NCBI RefSeq assembly: GCF_026340975.1
Contig: NZ_JAPEOS010000001.1
Location: 4,807,001 to 4,871,000, forward strand
DNA length: 64,000 bases
Reading direction: 5' to 3'
DNA from: Streptomyces sp. NBC_01214
GTDB lineage: Bacteria > Actinomycetota > Actinomycetes > Streptomycetales > Streptomycetaceae
Every line of letters starts with the position of its first letter. Positions within the stretch are counted from its first letter, which is position 1. The notes below the pieces were generated by a model. That model was not told where the DNA came from. It did not search any database and saw only the letters and a list, made by a program, of their open reading frames with translations. The translations under genes and the position numbers were made by a program. Shown piece after piece: positions 18,724-27,538 of the stretch.

Positions 18724-19020
18724 TCAGTTGCCGATGCCGGAGGTGCCGACGCCTGAGTTGCCGATGCCGTGGCTGCCGATGCCCGTGTTTGCGATGCCTG
18801 CGTTGCCCAGCCCCCAGTTGGCGATGCCGGCGTTTCCTACACCGTTGTTGAAGGCGCCGGCGTTTCCTACGCCGTCGTTGAAGACACCGGCGTTCCCTAC
18901 GCCGTGGTTGCCGATGCCTGAGCTGCCCAGGCCGTCGGCGCTGGCCGCGCCGGCGCCGACGGCGGCCAGCATTGCTGCGGTGCCCAGTGCGGTCGCCACA
19001 CGAAGAAGAGTCGTACGCAT
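18724..19020 (-). CDS. Secreted pentapeptide-repeat solenoid protein
   Basis: A 98-residue exported protein. The first ~28 residues form a signal peptide (LLRVATALGTAAMLAAVGAG then ASA-like cleavage). The whole mature part is a 5-residue tandem repeat of about 14 units, alternating G(V/I/L)GN(A/H/S) with G(V/A/I)xN(D/N/W/T). This is the pentapeptide_2 pattern (NxGxG) found in mycobacterial PPE-MPTR proteins, predicted to form a narrow right-handed beta-helix; asparagine would stack along one face. There is no other domain. It could be a surface or matrix protein. Only three types of non-repeat residue exist, so it is low-complexity but clearly selected at the protein level. No operon partner. 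Confidence 0.8.
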   Translation of the reverse strand: MRTTLLRVATALGTAAMLAAVGAGAASADGLGSSGIGNHGVGNAGVFNDGVGNAGAFNNGVGNAGIANWGLGNAGIANTGIGSHGIGNSGVGTSGIGN

Positions 19021-19731
19021 CGTTACATACCTCCTGCTTAGTGGATCTTTGCGCTTATATCCTTAACATGCGAGCAGGTCATATATGGGGAGAAATGCCC
19101 GAATCTGGCGTGCCGTCCAGAGGCTTCGCCCGACGGTGCGTGCGGGCCGCTGGTCGACGGCCCGGGGAGCCTGCTCTCCGGTGGGCCGGATGGAGTCGGC
19201 CGACGACTGATCATGATCGACCTTGTCGGGATGCTCTGCGCCTCTCGGGCCCGCAGGCTCGCCAGTTGCCCCGGTCGCGGGCGGTGAGCCGTGGTTGCGC
19301 AGTTGGGTCGGAGATCTCTTCGTGTGGGACGGTGTCGACCTGCCGCAAGGTGCGATATGTGCGCGAATTACACACGTTAGTGCGAAGAATTCCGCAGAAC
19401 GGTTGTTACTTGATCAACTAGCCCGGGCGGGTGAGGCGGGGGAGAAGTGCGCCCGGTAGTGCGCCGGAGCACGCCGCGCCGTGGGCGCCGTGCGTGGGGC
19501 GGGTGGGTGTAGCGGTCAGTGAATGTCAGGGGCACGTTCGGGAGAAGTGCGTGCGGTGTGCAGGCGAGTGTGACGGATATGTCCGTGTCCGGTAACCGGC
19601 GTCGGTGGGGGCTGCGGTGGGGTCCGTGTCGGGTCGAGAGTGTGGCCACGGCTCACCCCGAGCCACCCCCGCAACTGCCTTTACCATCCTGTTTCGGCTG
19701 GTGGGGCACTGTTCTTGAGGGAGCGTCACCC
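19021..19731. other. Intergenic, no gene seen
   Basis: About 700 bp between the divergent pentapeptide-repeat and lamin-tail genes. The first 60 bp are AT-rich (CTTATATCCTTAACATG), a plausible promoter for the solenoid gene. The remainder has no protein-like frame. Confidence 0.5.
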
Positions 19732-20196
19732 ATGTCTTCTGCTTCTTCCTCCGTACGTCGTATTGCCGCCACGGTCCTGGCCGCCGGCGCCATCGTCTCT
19801 GCCGCCGCGCTGCCGGCGTCCGCCGCGGACGGGGACCGTCACCACCAGCGGCCGCGGGTGGAGATCAGCCGGGTCCAGGCCGACAGCCCCGGACGCGACG
19901 ACCACTCGAACCGCTCCCTGAACAACGAGTGGGTGGAGATCACCAACACCACCCGCAACGCCATCAACCTCCGCGGCTGGACCCTGCGCGACAGCGACGG
20001 CAACCGCTACCGCTTCGACAACGTCCGCCTCGCCTCCCGTGCCACCATCCGCATCCACACCGGCAACGGCCGCGACACCCGCACCGACCTCTTCCAGGAC
20101 CGCCGCGAGTACATCTGGGGCAACCGCGCCGACACCGCCACCCTGCGCGACGACCGCGGCCGCACCGTCGACACCGAAACCTGGGGCCGCCGCTAA
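19732..20196 (+). CDS. Secreted lamin-tail-domain protein
   Basis: A 154-residue protein. Residues 1-33 are a signal peptide (IAATVLAAGAIVSAAALPASA). The mature part is a single lamin tail domain (LTD, an Ig-like fold): VEISRVQADSPG, then NNEWVEITNTTRNAINLRGWTLRD, a Tyr/Arg-rich strand, and the closing RREYIWGNRADTATLRDD strand. LTDs bind DNA or assemble extracellular structures; the role here is unknown. The ATG at 19732 is preceded by TTGAGGGAGCGTCACCC. A perfect hairpin terminator lies 120 bp downstream. Confidence 0.9.
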   Translation: MSSASSSVRRIAATVLAAGAIVSAAALPASAADGDRHHQRPRVEISRVQADSPGRDDHSNRSLNNEWVEITNTTRNAINLRGWTLRDSDGNRYRFDNVRLASRATIRIHTGNGRDTRTDLFQDRREYIWGNRADTATLRDDRGRTVDTETWGRR

Positions 20197-20315
20197 CCAC
20201 CACCCCCACCACCACGACCACGCGCAGGCCGCGCATCGCGCCGCGGAACCTGCGTGACATGACCCACCCGCAGCCGGACCACACGGCCACCAGCCACTGA
20301 CCGGCACGCGAGCAC

Positions 20316-20344
20316 GGGCCGTCGCCCCGACCGGGCGACGGCCC
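20316..20344. terminator. Rho-independent-like hairpin
   Basis: A perfect 12-bp stem, GGGCCGTCGCCC (20316-20327) and its complement at 20333-20344, with a 5-nt loop. It follows the lamin-tail gene and probably ends its transcript. There is no U-run, as is usual in Streptomyces. Confidence 0.8.
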
Positions 20345-20530
20345 ACACTGCTGCCCTCAACAGGCGGTCCCCTGTCCGGCTTTGTTCACCAGATCCGGTT
20401 CCGGCCGACGTCGGCAGAGCGGGCGGTGCCGACGCCGGCGCAGTGGGCGCACGCACGCACACGGCACGCAGGGCCCCGTCCGGACTCTGCCCACCAGTAC
20501 CACCTGATGCGCGAGGCTCCCGGAGCGCCG

Positions 20531-21229
20531 TCAGAGACCCTTGGCACTCTCGCGGGGGTCGGTGGCGGTGATCTGCTCGACGAAGCGCCGTACCTGTTCC
20601 TCGACGGGCTCCTGCACGGACACGGACATGATGTGCCAGCGGTACGCACCGCCTTCGCCGAACTGGCCGGTGACGAAGGGCATGACTACTTCCGCAGACT
20701 CTCCCCGCTCTTGAACGCGGATGCCGTGCACGAACGGCTGGCAGTCCCACCGCTCGTACCAGTCGGTTGCGGCGATCCGGTGGGCCAGGAGACGGGCCGC
20801 CGTGTCCACGGGCTCCTCCCAGCTGTGGTCAACTACGAGCCGAGCCGGTTCGGCGTCGTACTGCGCGGCGTCGAAGCGGACCTCGGGAGGGACGGGCACC
20901 CGGATGTCGTTGGTGTTCTCCCAGCTCACCCACTCGACGTGATCGTCACGACGCCGGATGGTGACGAACACCCCTCCACAGCAACCGGTTTCGCAGTCGT
21001 TGTTAGACAACTCGACACGGCGAGGTGCGCGAGCGGCCCACAGCGGCCACGTCTCCGACGAACCGAGCCACGTCTCCTGGTAGCAGCTTGAATCGCCGTC
21101 GGGATGCATCTCCTCCAGCACGTCCCGGCCGTCGATCAAAGGACGTACGCCCGCCCCCTTCATGAACGCCCGCGGATGCGGAAGGACTGGACGGAGAGCA
21201 AGGACGCTTACAGGCCCGACGTGTTCCAT
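20531..21229 (-). CDS. Conserved hypothetical protein
   Basis: A 232-residue soluble protein. I start at the ATG at 21229 (MEHVGPVS), since residues before it are Arg/Pro-rich in a longer frame. It matches a family seen in Streptomyces with the pattern LPHPRAFMKGAGVRPLIDG, a cysteine cluster NDCETGCCGGVFVTI, RLLAHRIAATDWYERW, and a C-terminal QPFVHGIRVQERGE strand. The CxxxCC cluster could bind metal, but this is inference. No pathway context. Confidence 0.75.
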   Translation of the reverse strand: MEHVGPVSVLALRPVLPHPRAFMKGAGVRPLIDGRDVLEEMHPDGDSSCYQETWLGSSETWPLWAARAPRRVELSNNDCETGCCGGVFVTIRRRDDHVEWVSWENTNDIRVPVPPEVRFDAAQYDAEPARLVVDHSWEEPVDTAARLLAHRIAATDWYERWDCQPFVHGIRVQERGESAEVVMPFVTGQFGEGGAYRWHIMSVSVQEPVEEQVRRFVEQITATDPRESAKGL

Positions 21230-21565
21230 GCCGCCCGTGATCGGCGATCGGGAGCGCCAGATCAGATTCCCCTCGGTGGGCCCCGGCCTCACCTCGCTCG
21301 ACGTGGGTCCAACCCCGTCTCGTCCGTCTGAGCGCGTCCGTATGGGGCGGGAACGGAGCGTGATCTTCAGTGTCCGCAGCGTCGAAGGGCGGGGGCAGGG
21401 GATCAAGGGCGTCCTATCCGGACCTTAAGGGACAGATAACAGCGAGCCCGCAGCCCCTCAGAGGCCCGTTCCGGCCGCAAACCGTGCTTAGGGTCACGGG
21501 TGTTGACCAAGACACTTTCGATGCTGCCGCTGCACCGGCGGATCGGCTTTACCAAGAGGTTTCTG

Positions 21566-22903
21566 ATGTCCCGAAAGCGAATTGCCCTGGCCTGCGCGGC
21601 CGCGATCGTCGGGGTCTGCTCCGTCGTCATCCCCGTGGCCGCCAACGCGGGAGAGGAAAAGGACGGCTTCAGCGCCGCCTGCCGCGTCGCGGACCAGGCC
21701 ACCGTGTGGTGGGCGTCCGGCGAGGTCTCCCTGGCCAACAAGGGAGACCGGCCCGTACGGGACTGGACCGCCGAGTTCGACGTGTCGCAGGGGCAAGTCA
21801 CCCTCGACAACCCCTGGGCGTACGAACTCCGCCAGGCCGGCAAGCACGTCACCATCAAGCCGATCGCCGACCGCGCCGACGTGGCCGCCAAGGGCAACCG
21901 GACCGTCAAGGTCGGGATCAACCCCGCCGGCAAGGGCATGCCCAAGATCACCGGATGCAAGGTGAACGGCGCGTCGGGCAACGGAAGCGACACCGGCACG
22001 AACACGGCCGTCCCCGCCGACAGCGGCTCCTTCGTCAAGGACGACACCGCCGTCCACCTGATGTGGAAGCCGCCCGCCGGCGGCGCCGAAGTCGTGCGCT
22101 ACGAAGTCTTCCAGGACGGCAAGCAGGTCAAGACCGTCAAGGACACGATGACCGACATCGAGCGCCTGGCCCCCGCCACCCGCTACGCGTTCAAGGTCCG
22201 CGCCGTCCGCGCCGACGGCCGCACCACCGGCTTCAGCAAGGACATCGTGCTCACCACCCTCGCGGCGCCCGGCCAGGACAAGGCGAAGCCGGTCATCCCC
22301 GCGGACCTGGAGGCGACGGCCTCCGGCCCGTACCAGGCCGCCCTGCGCTGGCGCGCGGCGACCGACGACGTCGCCGTCACCGGCTACCGGATCTACCGCA
22401 ACGGCGCGAAGGTCCAGGAGGCGGACGCCAAGGCCACCTCGGCCACCGTCTCCGGCCTGACCGCGAGCACCGCCTACCGCTTCAAGGTCACCGCTGTCGA
22501 CGCCTCCGGCAAGGAGTCCGACCCGACCCGCGAAGCACAGGTGACGACCACCGCGGCCCCCGACGGCAACGGCGGCACCGCCGCCCCCGGCGACTTCGCC
22601 GCCACCACCGCCACCAAGCAGGACGGCGGTGTCACCCAGCACTACCTGAACCTCACCTGGGCCGTCCCGCAGGGCGTCGGCCAGATCACCACCTACCAGG
22701 TCTACCTGAACGGCAAGCCCGCCCAGACCTTCATGTGGGGCACGGGCGACCCGGTGCTGCCGATCCCCACGACGAAGGGCTCCCGCGAGGTGCTCGTCGG
22801 CGCCCACCCCGGCTCCACGTACACCGTGAAGATCCGGGCGCGCCTCGGCGACGGCACGTGGGGCGCGTTCTCCCGCGAGCTGACCGTGAAGACGGGCAGC
22901 TGA
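21566..22903 (+). CDS. Secreted CBM2-like plus three-FnIII protein
   Basis: A 445-residue secreted protein. After a signal peptide (IALACAAAIVGVCSVVIPVAA, cleavage near ANA), residues ~33-135 form a carbohydrate-binding module of the CBM2 type: FSAACRVADQATVWWASGE, DRPVRDWTAEFDV, and the closing PKITGCKVNG with paired cysteines. Three fibronectin type III repeats follow (each with a WKPPAGG/WRAATDD/WAVPQG start and a YEVFQDG, YRIYRNG or YQVYLNG strand). No catalytic domain is present, so it is likely a substrate-targeting or scaffolding partner. The ATG at 21566 is preceded by AAGAGG. Its stop is 57 bp before the LPMO, so the two probably share a transcript. Confidence 0.88.
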   Translation: MSRKRIALACAAAIVGVCSVVIPVAANAGEEKDGFSAACRVADQATVWWASGEVSLANKGDRPVRDWTAEFDVSQGQVTLDNPWAYELRQAGKHVTIKPIADRADVAAKGNRTVKVGINPAGKGMPKITGCKVNGASGNGSDTGTNTAVPADSGSFVKDDTAVHLMWKPPAGGAEVVRYEVFQDGKQVKTVKDTMTDIERLAPATRYAFKVRAVRADGRTTGFSKDIVLTTLAAPGQDKAKPVIPADLEATASGPYQAALRWRAATDDVAVTGYRIYRNGAKVQEADAKATSATVSGLTASTAYRFKVTAVDASGKESDPTREAQVTTTAAPDGNGGTAAPGDFAATTATKQDGGVTQHYLNLTWAVPQGVGQITTYQVYLNGKPAQTFMWGTGDPVLPIPTTKGSREVLVGAHPGSTYTVKIRARLGDGTWGAFSRELTVKTGS

Positions 22904-22960
22904 CCGCTCGCCTGCAGCCCCACGCGCAAGACCGACCCCATGACCAGGAGCATCCCCCTC

Positions 22961-23707
22961 ATGAGTACGACCCGCCCCACCGCCACGACTTCCCCCGCCC
23001 CGGCACGACCCCCGGCCCACCGCGCCGTCCTCCTGCGCCTCACCGCGCTCGTGGCCCTCCCCCTCGCCGTGACCACCCTCGGCTCGGCGCCCGCCTCCGC
23101 ACACGGCTCCACCGCCGACCCGGTCAGTCGCAGCGTGGCCTGCACCAAGAACCCGAAGGCGAGCGAGGCCTGCCGGCTGGCCCTCGCCCAGAGCCCCGGC
23201 ATCCCCGGCGACTGGAAGTCGATCGTCCAGGGCCGCGCCATCGACCACAGCACCCCGACCTCCTCCCCGCAGCACCGCGCCCGCATACCCGACGGCAAGC
23301 TGTGCAGCGCCGGCAACGCACAGTTCTCCGGCCTGGACCTGCCGCGGGACGACTTCCCCTCGACGACACTGCCCGGCGGCGCCGAGTACGACCTCCGCTA
23401 CGACATCAGCGCGCTGCACAACCCGTACCGCATGGAGATGTACGTCACCAAGGACGGCTACGACCCGAAGAAGCCGCTGAAGTGGTCCGACCTGGAAGAC
23501 ACCCCCTTCCTCAGTGCCGACAACACCGCGGCCACCGCGGCAGCCTCGGGCTTCCTCGGCGCGAAGGCGTTCACGTTCAAGACGGTGCTCCCCGAAAAGA
23601 AGGGCAAGCACCTGATCTACACGATCTGGCACGGGCTGAAGCGGCCCGACGGCTCCTTCCAGAGCGAGGAGGCCTTCTACTCCTGCTCGGACGTCACCTT
23701 CAAGTAG
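22961..23707 (+). CDS. AA10 lytic polysaccharide monooxygenase
   Basis: A 248-residue secreted copper enzyme. Signal peptide cleavage falls directly before His48 (APASA then HGSTADP), so His becomes the free N terminus of the histidine brace; the second copper ligand is His153 (SALHNPYR). The axial aromatic residue near the C terminus is in EAFYSCSDV. Paired cysteines (CTKNPKASEAC, KLCSAGN) fit the family. LPMOs of AA10 oxidise chitin or cellulose chains using a small reductant. I prefer the ATG at 22961 with GGAG 11 nt upstream; an in-frame ATG at 22940 is possible. It is the partner of the CBM2/FnIII protein upstream, and the pair probably acts on insoluble chitin or cellulose. Confidence 0.92.
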   Translation: MSTTRPTATTSPAPARPPAHRAVLLRLTALVALPLAVTTLGSAPASAHGSTADPVSRSVACTKNPKASEACRLALAQSPGIPGDWKSIVQGRAIDHSTPTSSPQHRARIPDGKLCSAGNAQFSGLDLPRDDFPSTTLPGGAEYDLRYDISALHNPYRMEMYVTKDGYDPKKPLKWSDLEDTPFLSADNTAATAAASGFLGAKAFTFKTVLPEKKGKHLIYTIWHGLKRPDGSFQSEEAFYSCSDVTFK

Positions 23708-23729
23708 GCCGACGCCGGCAGGCCCCGCA

Positions 23730-23765
23730 CCCCGAGCCCGGGCACCCCCTTCCCCGGGCTCGGGG
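23730..23765. terminator. Hairpin terminator after the LPMO gene
   Basis: A perfect 13-bp stem, CCCCGAGCCCGGG (23730-23742) with its complement at 23753-23765, and a 10-nt loop. It lies 22 bp after the LPMO stop and marks the end of the carbohydrate-active operon. Confidence 0.85.
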
Positions 23766-24156
23766 GCTCAGCCGCCTCTCTCGGCGCGGGCTCGTACGGG
23801 CCCGTCGCCGCGGCGGGAAATCAGCACGACGAGCCTGCCCCCCGGCACACCGTGCCGAGTCGGCCCGGCAGTGACCGACGAGTCCCTCGGCACCGATGAT
23901 CCCGCCGCCCGGGGCACCCCAGGGGTACCGGAAGTCCGCCGAGGCAGGCGCCTCGGCAACCCGACCCCGGCCGAAGCCGCCCCCGCCCACCCGCAACAGA
24001 CCCCGCCCACCCGGAGCACGGGACGTGCATGCCGAGCGGCAGCTCCCCATCCGCACCCCGCCCTGCCCCCCCCCGCCCCGTACACGGCAGGACCGCGGAA
24101 CGGCCGCGGAATTTTCGTCCAAGACAAGAGCCCCCGACTCCAGCGAGCCTGGGGGC

Positions 24157-24987
24157 ATGCCCAGAGACGACGCGGGGGACGCGCCCCCGGAGCGCACTGC
24201 TCACAACCGCTGGGAGATCGCCCGCCCCCTGGGCATGGCCTCTCTCGACGGAGTACGGATGGCCGGGTTCCGGGACCGTACGGGCAGCAGGCTGGACATG
24301 CGGGTGCTGCCGCAGCCCGCCGTGATCGTCGTCATCGGGCTCGGAGCCGACCCGATCACGGTGGAGAGCGCCTCCGGCCACCAGCCACTGAGAGGACTCG
24401 TTGCCTCCCTGTCACCACGTCCGGCCCGCATCCGCGGGCAGGGCGTCGAATGCGTCGAGGTGGCGCTGTCGCCCCGGACCGCCTACGCCATGCTGGGCGT
24501 GTCCCCACGCGAACTGGACGGCTCCATCACCGGACTCGAGGACCTCTGGGGGCGGCACGCTCGGCTCCTGCGCGAGCAGTTGGCCGACACCGCATCCTGG
24601 CAGGAACGCCTCGCCCTCACGGACGGATTCCTCAGGCGCAGGGCCGCCGGAGCCCCGCCCATGGCGGCCGAAGTCGCCGCCGCCTGGGACGCCATCGTGG
24701 CAGGGCGCGGCCGAGTACGGGTCGGCGACCTCGCCGCGTCCTGCGGATGGAGCCGCAAGCGGCTCTGGGCCAGGTTCAGCGCCCAGGTCGGCCTGACCCC
24801 CAAGCGCGCCGCCATGCTGGTCCGCTTCGACCACGCCGCTCGGGCGCTCCTCGCCGGCGAGCGCGCCGGCGACGTTGCCGTGGCCTGCGGATATGCCGAC
24901 CAGCCTCATCTTCACCGCGACGTCCAGGCCCTCGCCGGGTGCACGCCCGGTGCACTGGCCGGCCTGACCGCGTCCACCGAGCCCTGA
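24157..24987 (+). CDS. AraC-family regulator
   Basis: A 276-residue regulator starting at the ATG at 24157 (MPRDDAGDAPP); the frame runs upstream but the earlier part is Pro-rich and unlike coding sequence. The N-terminal ~160 residues form the ligand-binding part (RMAGFRDRTGSRLDMRVLP, GVECVEVALSPRTAYAML). The C-terminal domain has the two HTH motifs: VRVGDLAASCGWSRKRLW and AGDVAVACGYADQPHLHRDV, closing with LAGCTPGAL. It is 58 bp upstream of an O-methyltransferase gene in the same direction, so it may control that gene and be co-transcribed with it. Confidence 0.88.
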   Translation: MPRDDAGDAPPERTAHNRWEIARPLGMASLDGVRMAGFRDRTGSRLDMRVLPQPAVIVVIGLGADPITVESASGHQPLRGLVASLSPRPARIRGQGVECVEVALSPRTAYAMLGVSPRELDGSITGLEDLWGRHARLLREQLADTASWQERLALTDGFLRRRAAGAPPMAAEVAAAWDAIVAGRGRVRVGDLAASCGWSRKRLWARFSAQVGLTPKRAAMLVRFDHAARALLAGERAGDVAVACGYADQPHLHRDVQALAGCTPGALAGLTASTEP

Positions 24988-25045
24988 CTCGTCCGCATCC
25001 AGACCGATCGGTGATCGGTCGACCCGAAGGAAGGAAACAAAGCCC

Positions 25046-26092
25046 GTGAAGAACACCGAGGTCCGAGCAGCACAGACGGCGGCAGGCCGGGAGCTCGTCG
25101 TCCGGCTCGCGTTCGGGAGCATGGCCGCGCACACCCTGCGCGCGGCGGTCCGCCTGGACGTCGTGGAACTGATCGGCGACGGACCGCGCACAGCCGCCGA
25201 GGTGGCCGTCGGAGCCGGAACCGCGCACCAGCCCATGACCCGCCTGCTGCGCGCCCTGACCGCCCTCGGCCTGCTCGTGGAAGACACTCCCGACACGTTC
25301 TCGGTGACCCCGGCGGGCGCGCTCCTCGGCCCCGGTCACCCCGACTCCCTCGCGTCGTTCGTCCGCATGTTCACCGATCCGGCGATCGTGCGCGCCTGGG
25401 AGCACCTGGAGACCAGCGTCCGTACGGGAGAGATCGCGTTCGATTCCGTCTTCGGCACGGACTTCTTCAGCCATCTCGCCCGCCACCCCGAACTCTCCAC
25501 GGACTTCAACGCGGCAATGAGCCAGGTCGTCTCCGAGACCGCCGCCGTCCTGCCGCGAGCCTTCGACTTCAGCCGGTTCGCCTCCGTCACGGACGTCGGT
25601 GGAGGCAACGGCACCCTGCTGGCCGCCGTCCTCGAAACGCACCCGGGTCTCGCAGGCGTGCTCTTCGATACTGCCGACGGCCTCGCAGGGGCTGCGCAGA
25701 CACTGGCACGGCACGGGCTGGAGGACCGCTGCTCCCTCATTGCCGGGGACTTCTTCCAATCGGTCCCGCAGGGCTCGGACGTGTACCTCGTGAAGAGCAT
25801 CCTGCACGACTGGACGGACGCCCAGGCGGTCACGATCCTGCGCCACTGCCGTCAAGTGCTGCCACCTGGTGGCGTGGTCCTGATCGTGGAGCCCGTGCTT
25901 CCCGAATTCGTCAGCACGGAAGACGAGGGCACCTACCTGAGCGACCTCAACATGATGGTGAACGTCGGCGGTAGGGAACGCACCCGCGCGGACTTCGAGG
26001 AGGTGTGCCGCCGGGCGGCCCTGCGCGTCACGTCGGTCACCCCGCTCGCGGACGCCGCCCCGTATTCCCTGATCGAGGTCGTGGCCGACTGA
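25046..26092 (+). CDS. SAM-dependent O-methyltransferase
   Basis: A 348-residue methyltransferase from a GTG at 25046 with GAAGGAAGG upstream. The N-terminal ~100 residues are the dimerisation domain (VRLAFGSMAAHTLRAAVRLD, RLLRALTALGLL). The SAM-binding motif DVGGGNG is at residues 183-189, and the catalytic-type His254 is in VKSILHDWTDAQ, followed by PGGVVLIVEPVLPE. This matches the polyketide/flavonoid O-methyltransferase family (carminomycin 4-O-methyltransferase type), acting on phenolic hydroxyls. No biosynthetic cluster is adjacent, so the substrate is unknown; the upstream AraC gene is the likely regulator. Confidence 0.9.
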   Translation: MKNTEVRAAQTAAGRELVVRLAFGSMAAHTLRAAVRLDVVELIGDGPRTAAEVAVGAGTAHQPMTRLLRALTALGLLVEDTPDTFSVTPAGALLGPGHPDSLASFVRMFTDPAIVRAWEHLETSVRTGEIAFDSVFGTDFFSHLARHPELSTDFNAAMSQVVSETAAVLPRAFDFSRFASVTDVGGGNGTLLAAVLETHPGLAGVLFDTADGLAGAAQTLARHGLEDRCSLIAGDFFQSVPQGSDVYLVKSILHDWTDAQAVTILRHCRQVLPPGGVVLIVEPVLPEFVSTEDEGTYLSDLNMMVNVGGRERTRADFEEVCRRAALRVTSVTPLADAAPYSLIEVVAD

Positions 26093-26276
26093 CCACGACC
26101 GCGCGCCGAGCACCTGGTGAAAGCGCGGCGCGCACGGCGAGGCTTCGGCCCGCGGAGCGTGCTACTGCGGCCCCGGCCGGGGGTCTCTGGAGTGGGGTGC
26201 CTCGTGCGTGCGCGGCACACCTCCGGCACTTCCGACACCTGTCCCCGACGCGATCCGCGCACCCCTGTCCGCCCGC

Positions 26277-26498
26277 CTACTCATTGAGGTGCTCAGCAAG
26301 GTACGGACGAACGTGCTCAGGTTGGCGGCCGTCAAAGCGCCGCCTTGTGAGGGAGAAGAGGAAACCTCGGGGCAGAAACACCTGGCCGGCGAGCCGGAGA
26401 GCCCCGATGATCGACGGCGGCTCGCGCCAACGCAGCCGGGGCGGAATGGGAATGGTCTCCGGAACACGCGGTTTTCCCCGGACCTCAGCCAGGGACAC
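26277..26498 (-). CDS. Possible small protein
   Basis: A 73-residue frame from a GTG at 26498 with acceptable codon use and protein-like composition (RLRWREPPSIIGALRLAGQVFLP, FDGRQPEHVRPYLAEHLNE). No ribosome binding site is obvious. It runs head to head with the frame starting at 26501. No domain recognised; the call could be spurious. Confidence 0.35.
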   Translation of the reverse strand: MSLAEVRGKPRVPETIPIPPRLRWREPPSIIGALRLAGQVFLPRGFLFSLTRRRFDGRQPEHVRPYLAEHLNE

Positions 26499-26500
26499 CG

Positions 26501-26725
26501 GTCATCGTCGGCCTGGACGTCGTTGCGCATGCCGACGGGAGCGACCAGATGGAGTTCCTGCTCCAGGTCGTGTGGACAGACCCGGGCCGGCTCGCGGTCG
26601 ACGCGGCGGTGAACGTGGCCTGCTGGTGCGACACCGATCACGCCAGCCACGACGTCGATGTCTTCAGCCGTGCCGTCGCTGATCTGGCCTTGCTTCCCCG
26701 CTGCTGGAAGCTGCCCGCGGGCTGA
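26501..26725 (+). CDS. Small conserved hypothetical, start unclear
   Basis: A 74-residue frame ending at 26725 that reads strongly as protein: VIVGLDVVAHADGSDQMEF, then DAAVNVACWCDTDHASHD and a final helix. It resembles a small Streptomyces hypothetical family. However, no ATG, GTG or TTG stands at the N terminus; the codon where a start is expected is ACA (giving TPVIVGL), so the start codon may have been lost by mutation. It may be a fresh pseudogene. Confidence 0.5.
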   Translation, partial: VIVGLDVVAHADGSDQMEFLLQVVWTDPGRLAVDAAVNVACWCDTDHASHDVDVFSRAVADLALLPRCWKLPAG

Positions 26726-26858
26726 GCCAGGAGTGGATCCGGGGGAAGCAGGGGTAGCACCCCGCCGCTTCGTGGTTGCCCCGCCCCGAAAGGGCTGTCG
26801 GGCGGCGAGCAGTATGTGTGAAACTCCCTCTGAATGATCACTCAGGGGGAGTCTCGCG

Positions 26859-27446
26859 TTGAACGCGTTGTTGAAGAGGGTGTGGTTCGGGCTGGCCGCG
26901 ACCTTGATCGTGAGTCTGGCCGCCGTGGCCCTGCCGGACCACATCCAGATAGAGGACGACGGGCGCATCCACCTGGGCGCGCCCGCACCCACGCCGTCCC
27001 CGTCCACGGCGGCGCCCACACCGGAGTCCACGGCACCGCCCCTCACCCGGGATGCCGTGGACGAGGTGATCCGGACCGCGGTCGCCGCCGCGGGCCTCGA
27101 CCCGGCGCAGGGCCACCCGAGCGTCGCGGCCGACGCCAACTCGAAAAGGACGGGCTGGACGGCCGTACGTGAGAAGGCCACCGCACCGTCGGAGATGAAC
27201 GCGATCTGCACCGACCTGGAGCGCCAGGGCTGGACGCTGAACCCGAACCCGCAGGGCGACCGCCCCGATGCCTCCCGCAGCTACAAGCGCGGGGGCTGGT
27301 ACCTGCTGGTCAGCACGCGCGGAAAGACTCAGGCACCGTCCACCACCTCCGCCTTGACCGACTCGCAGAGCTCCCTGAACCTGACCGGGATCCAGCTGAA
27401 CCTCTCCGACATCCCCCTCCCCGAGATCACCGTCCGCATCGGCTGA
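26859..27446 (+). CDS. Membrane-anchored hypothetical protein
   Basis: A 195-residue protein beginning at a TTG (26859) with a strong AGGGGGA site 9 bp upstream. It has one N-terminal membrane span (LKRVWFGLAATLIVSLAAVAL), then a Pro/Thr/Ala-rich linker (APTPSPSTAAPTPESTAPP) and an extracellular domain of about 130 residues containing a Cys (ICTDLERQGW) and a Trp/Tyr-rich core (RGGWYLLVSTR). No catalytic motif. Orphan gene. Confidence 0.8.
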   Translation: MNALLKRVWFGLAATLIVSLAAVALPDHIQIEDDGRIHLGAPAPTPSPSTAAPTPESTAPPLTRDAVDEVIRTAVAAAGLDPAQGHPSVAADANSKRTGWTAVREKATAPSEMNAICTDLERQGWTLNPNPQGDRPDASRSYKRGGWYLLVSTRGKTQAPSTTSALTDSQSSLNLTGIQLNLSDIPLPEITVRIG

Positions 27447-27538
27447 CCCCTCCGCATCGCCGGCCAGCACTTCGCCGGTTCCGGGGCTGCACGAGGCGGG
27501 AGCGATCAGCATCTCGGAGACCGCTCCGCCACAGTGCG

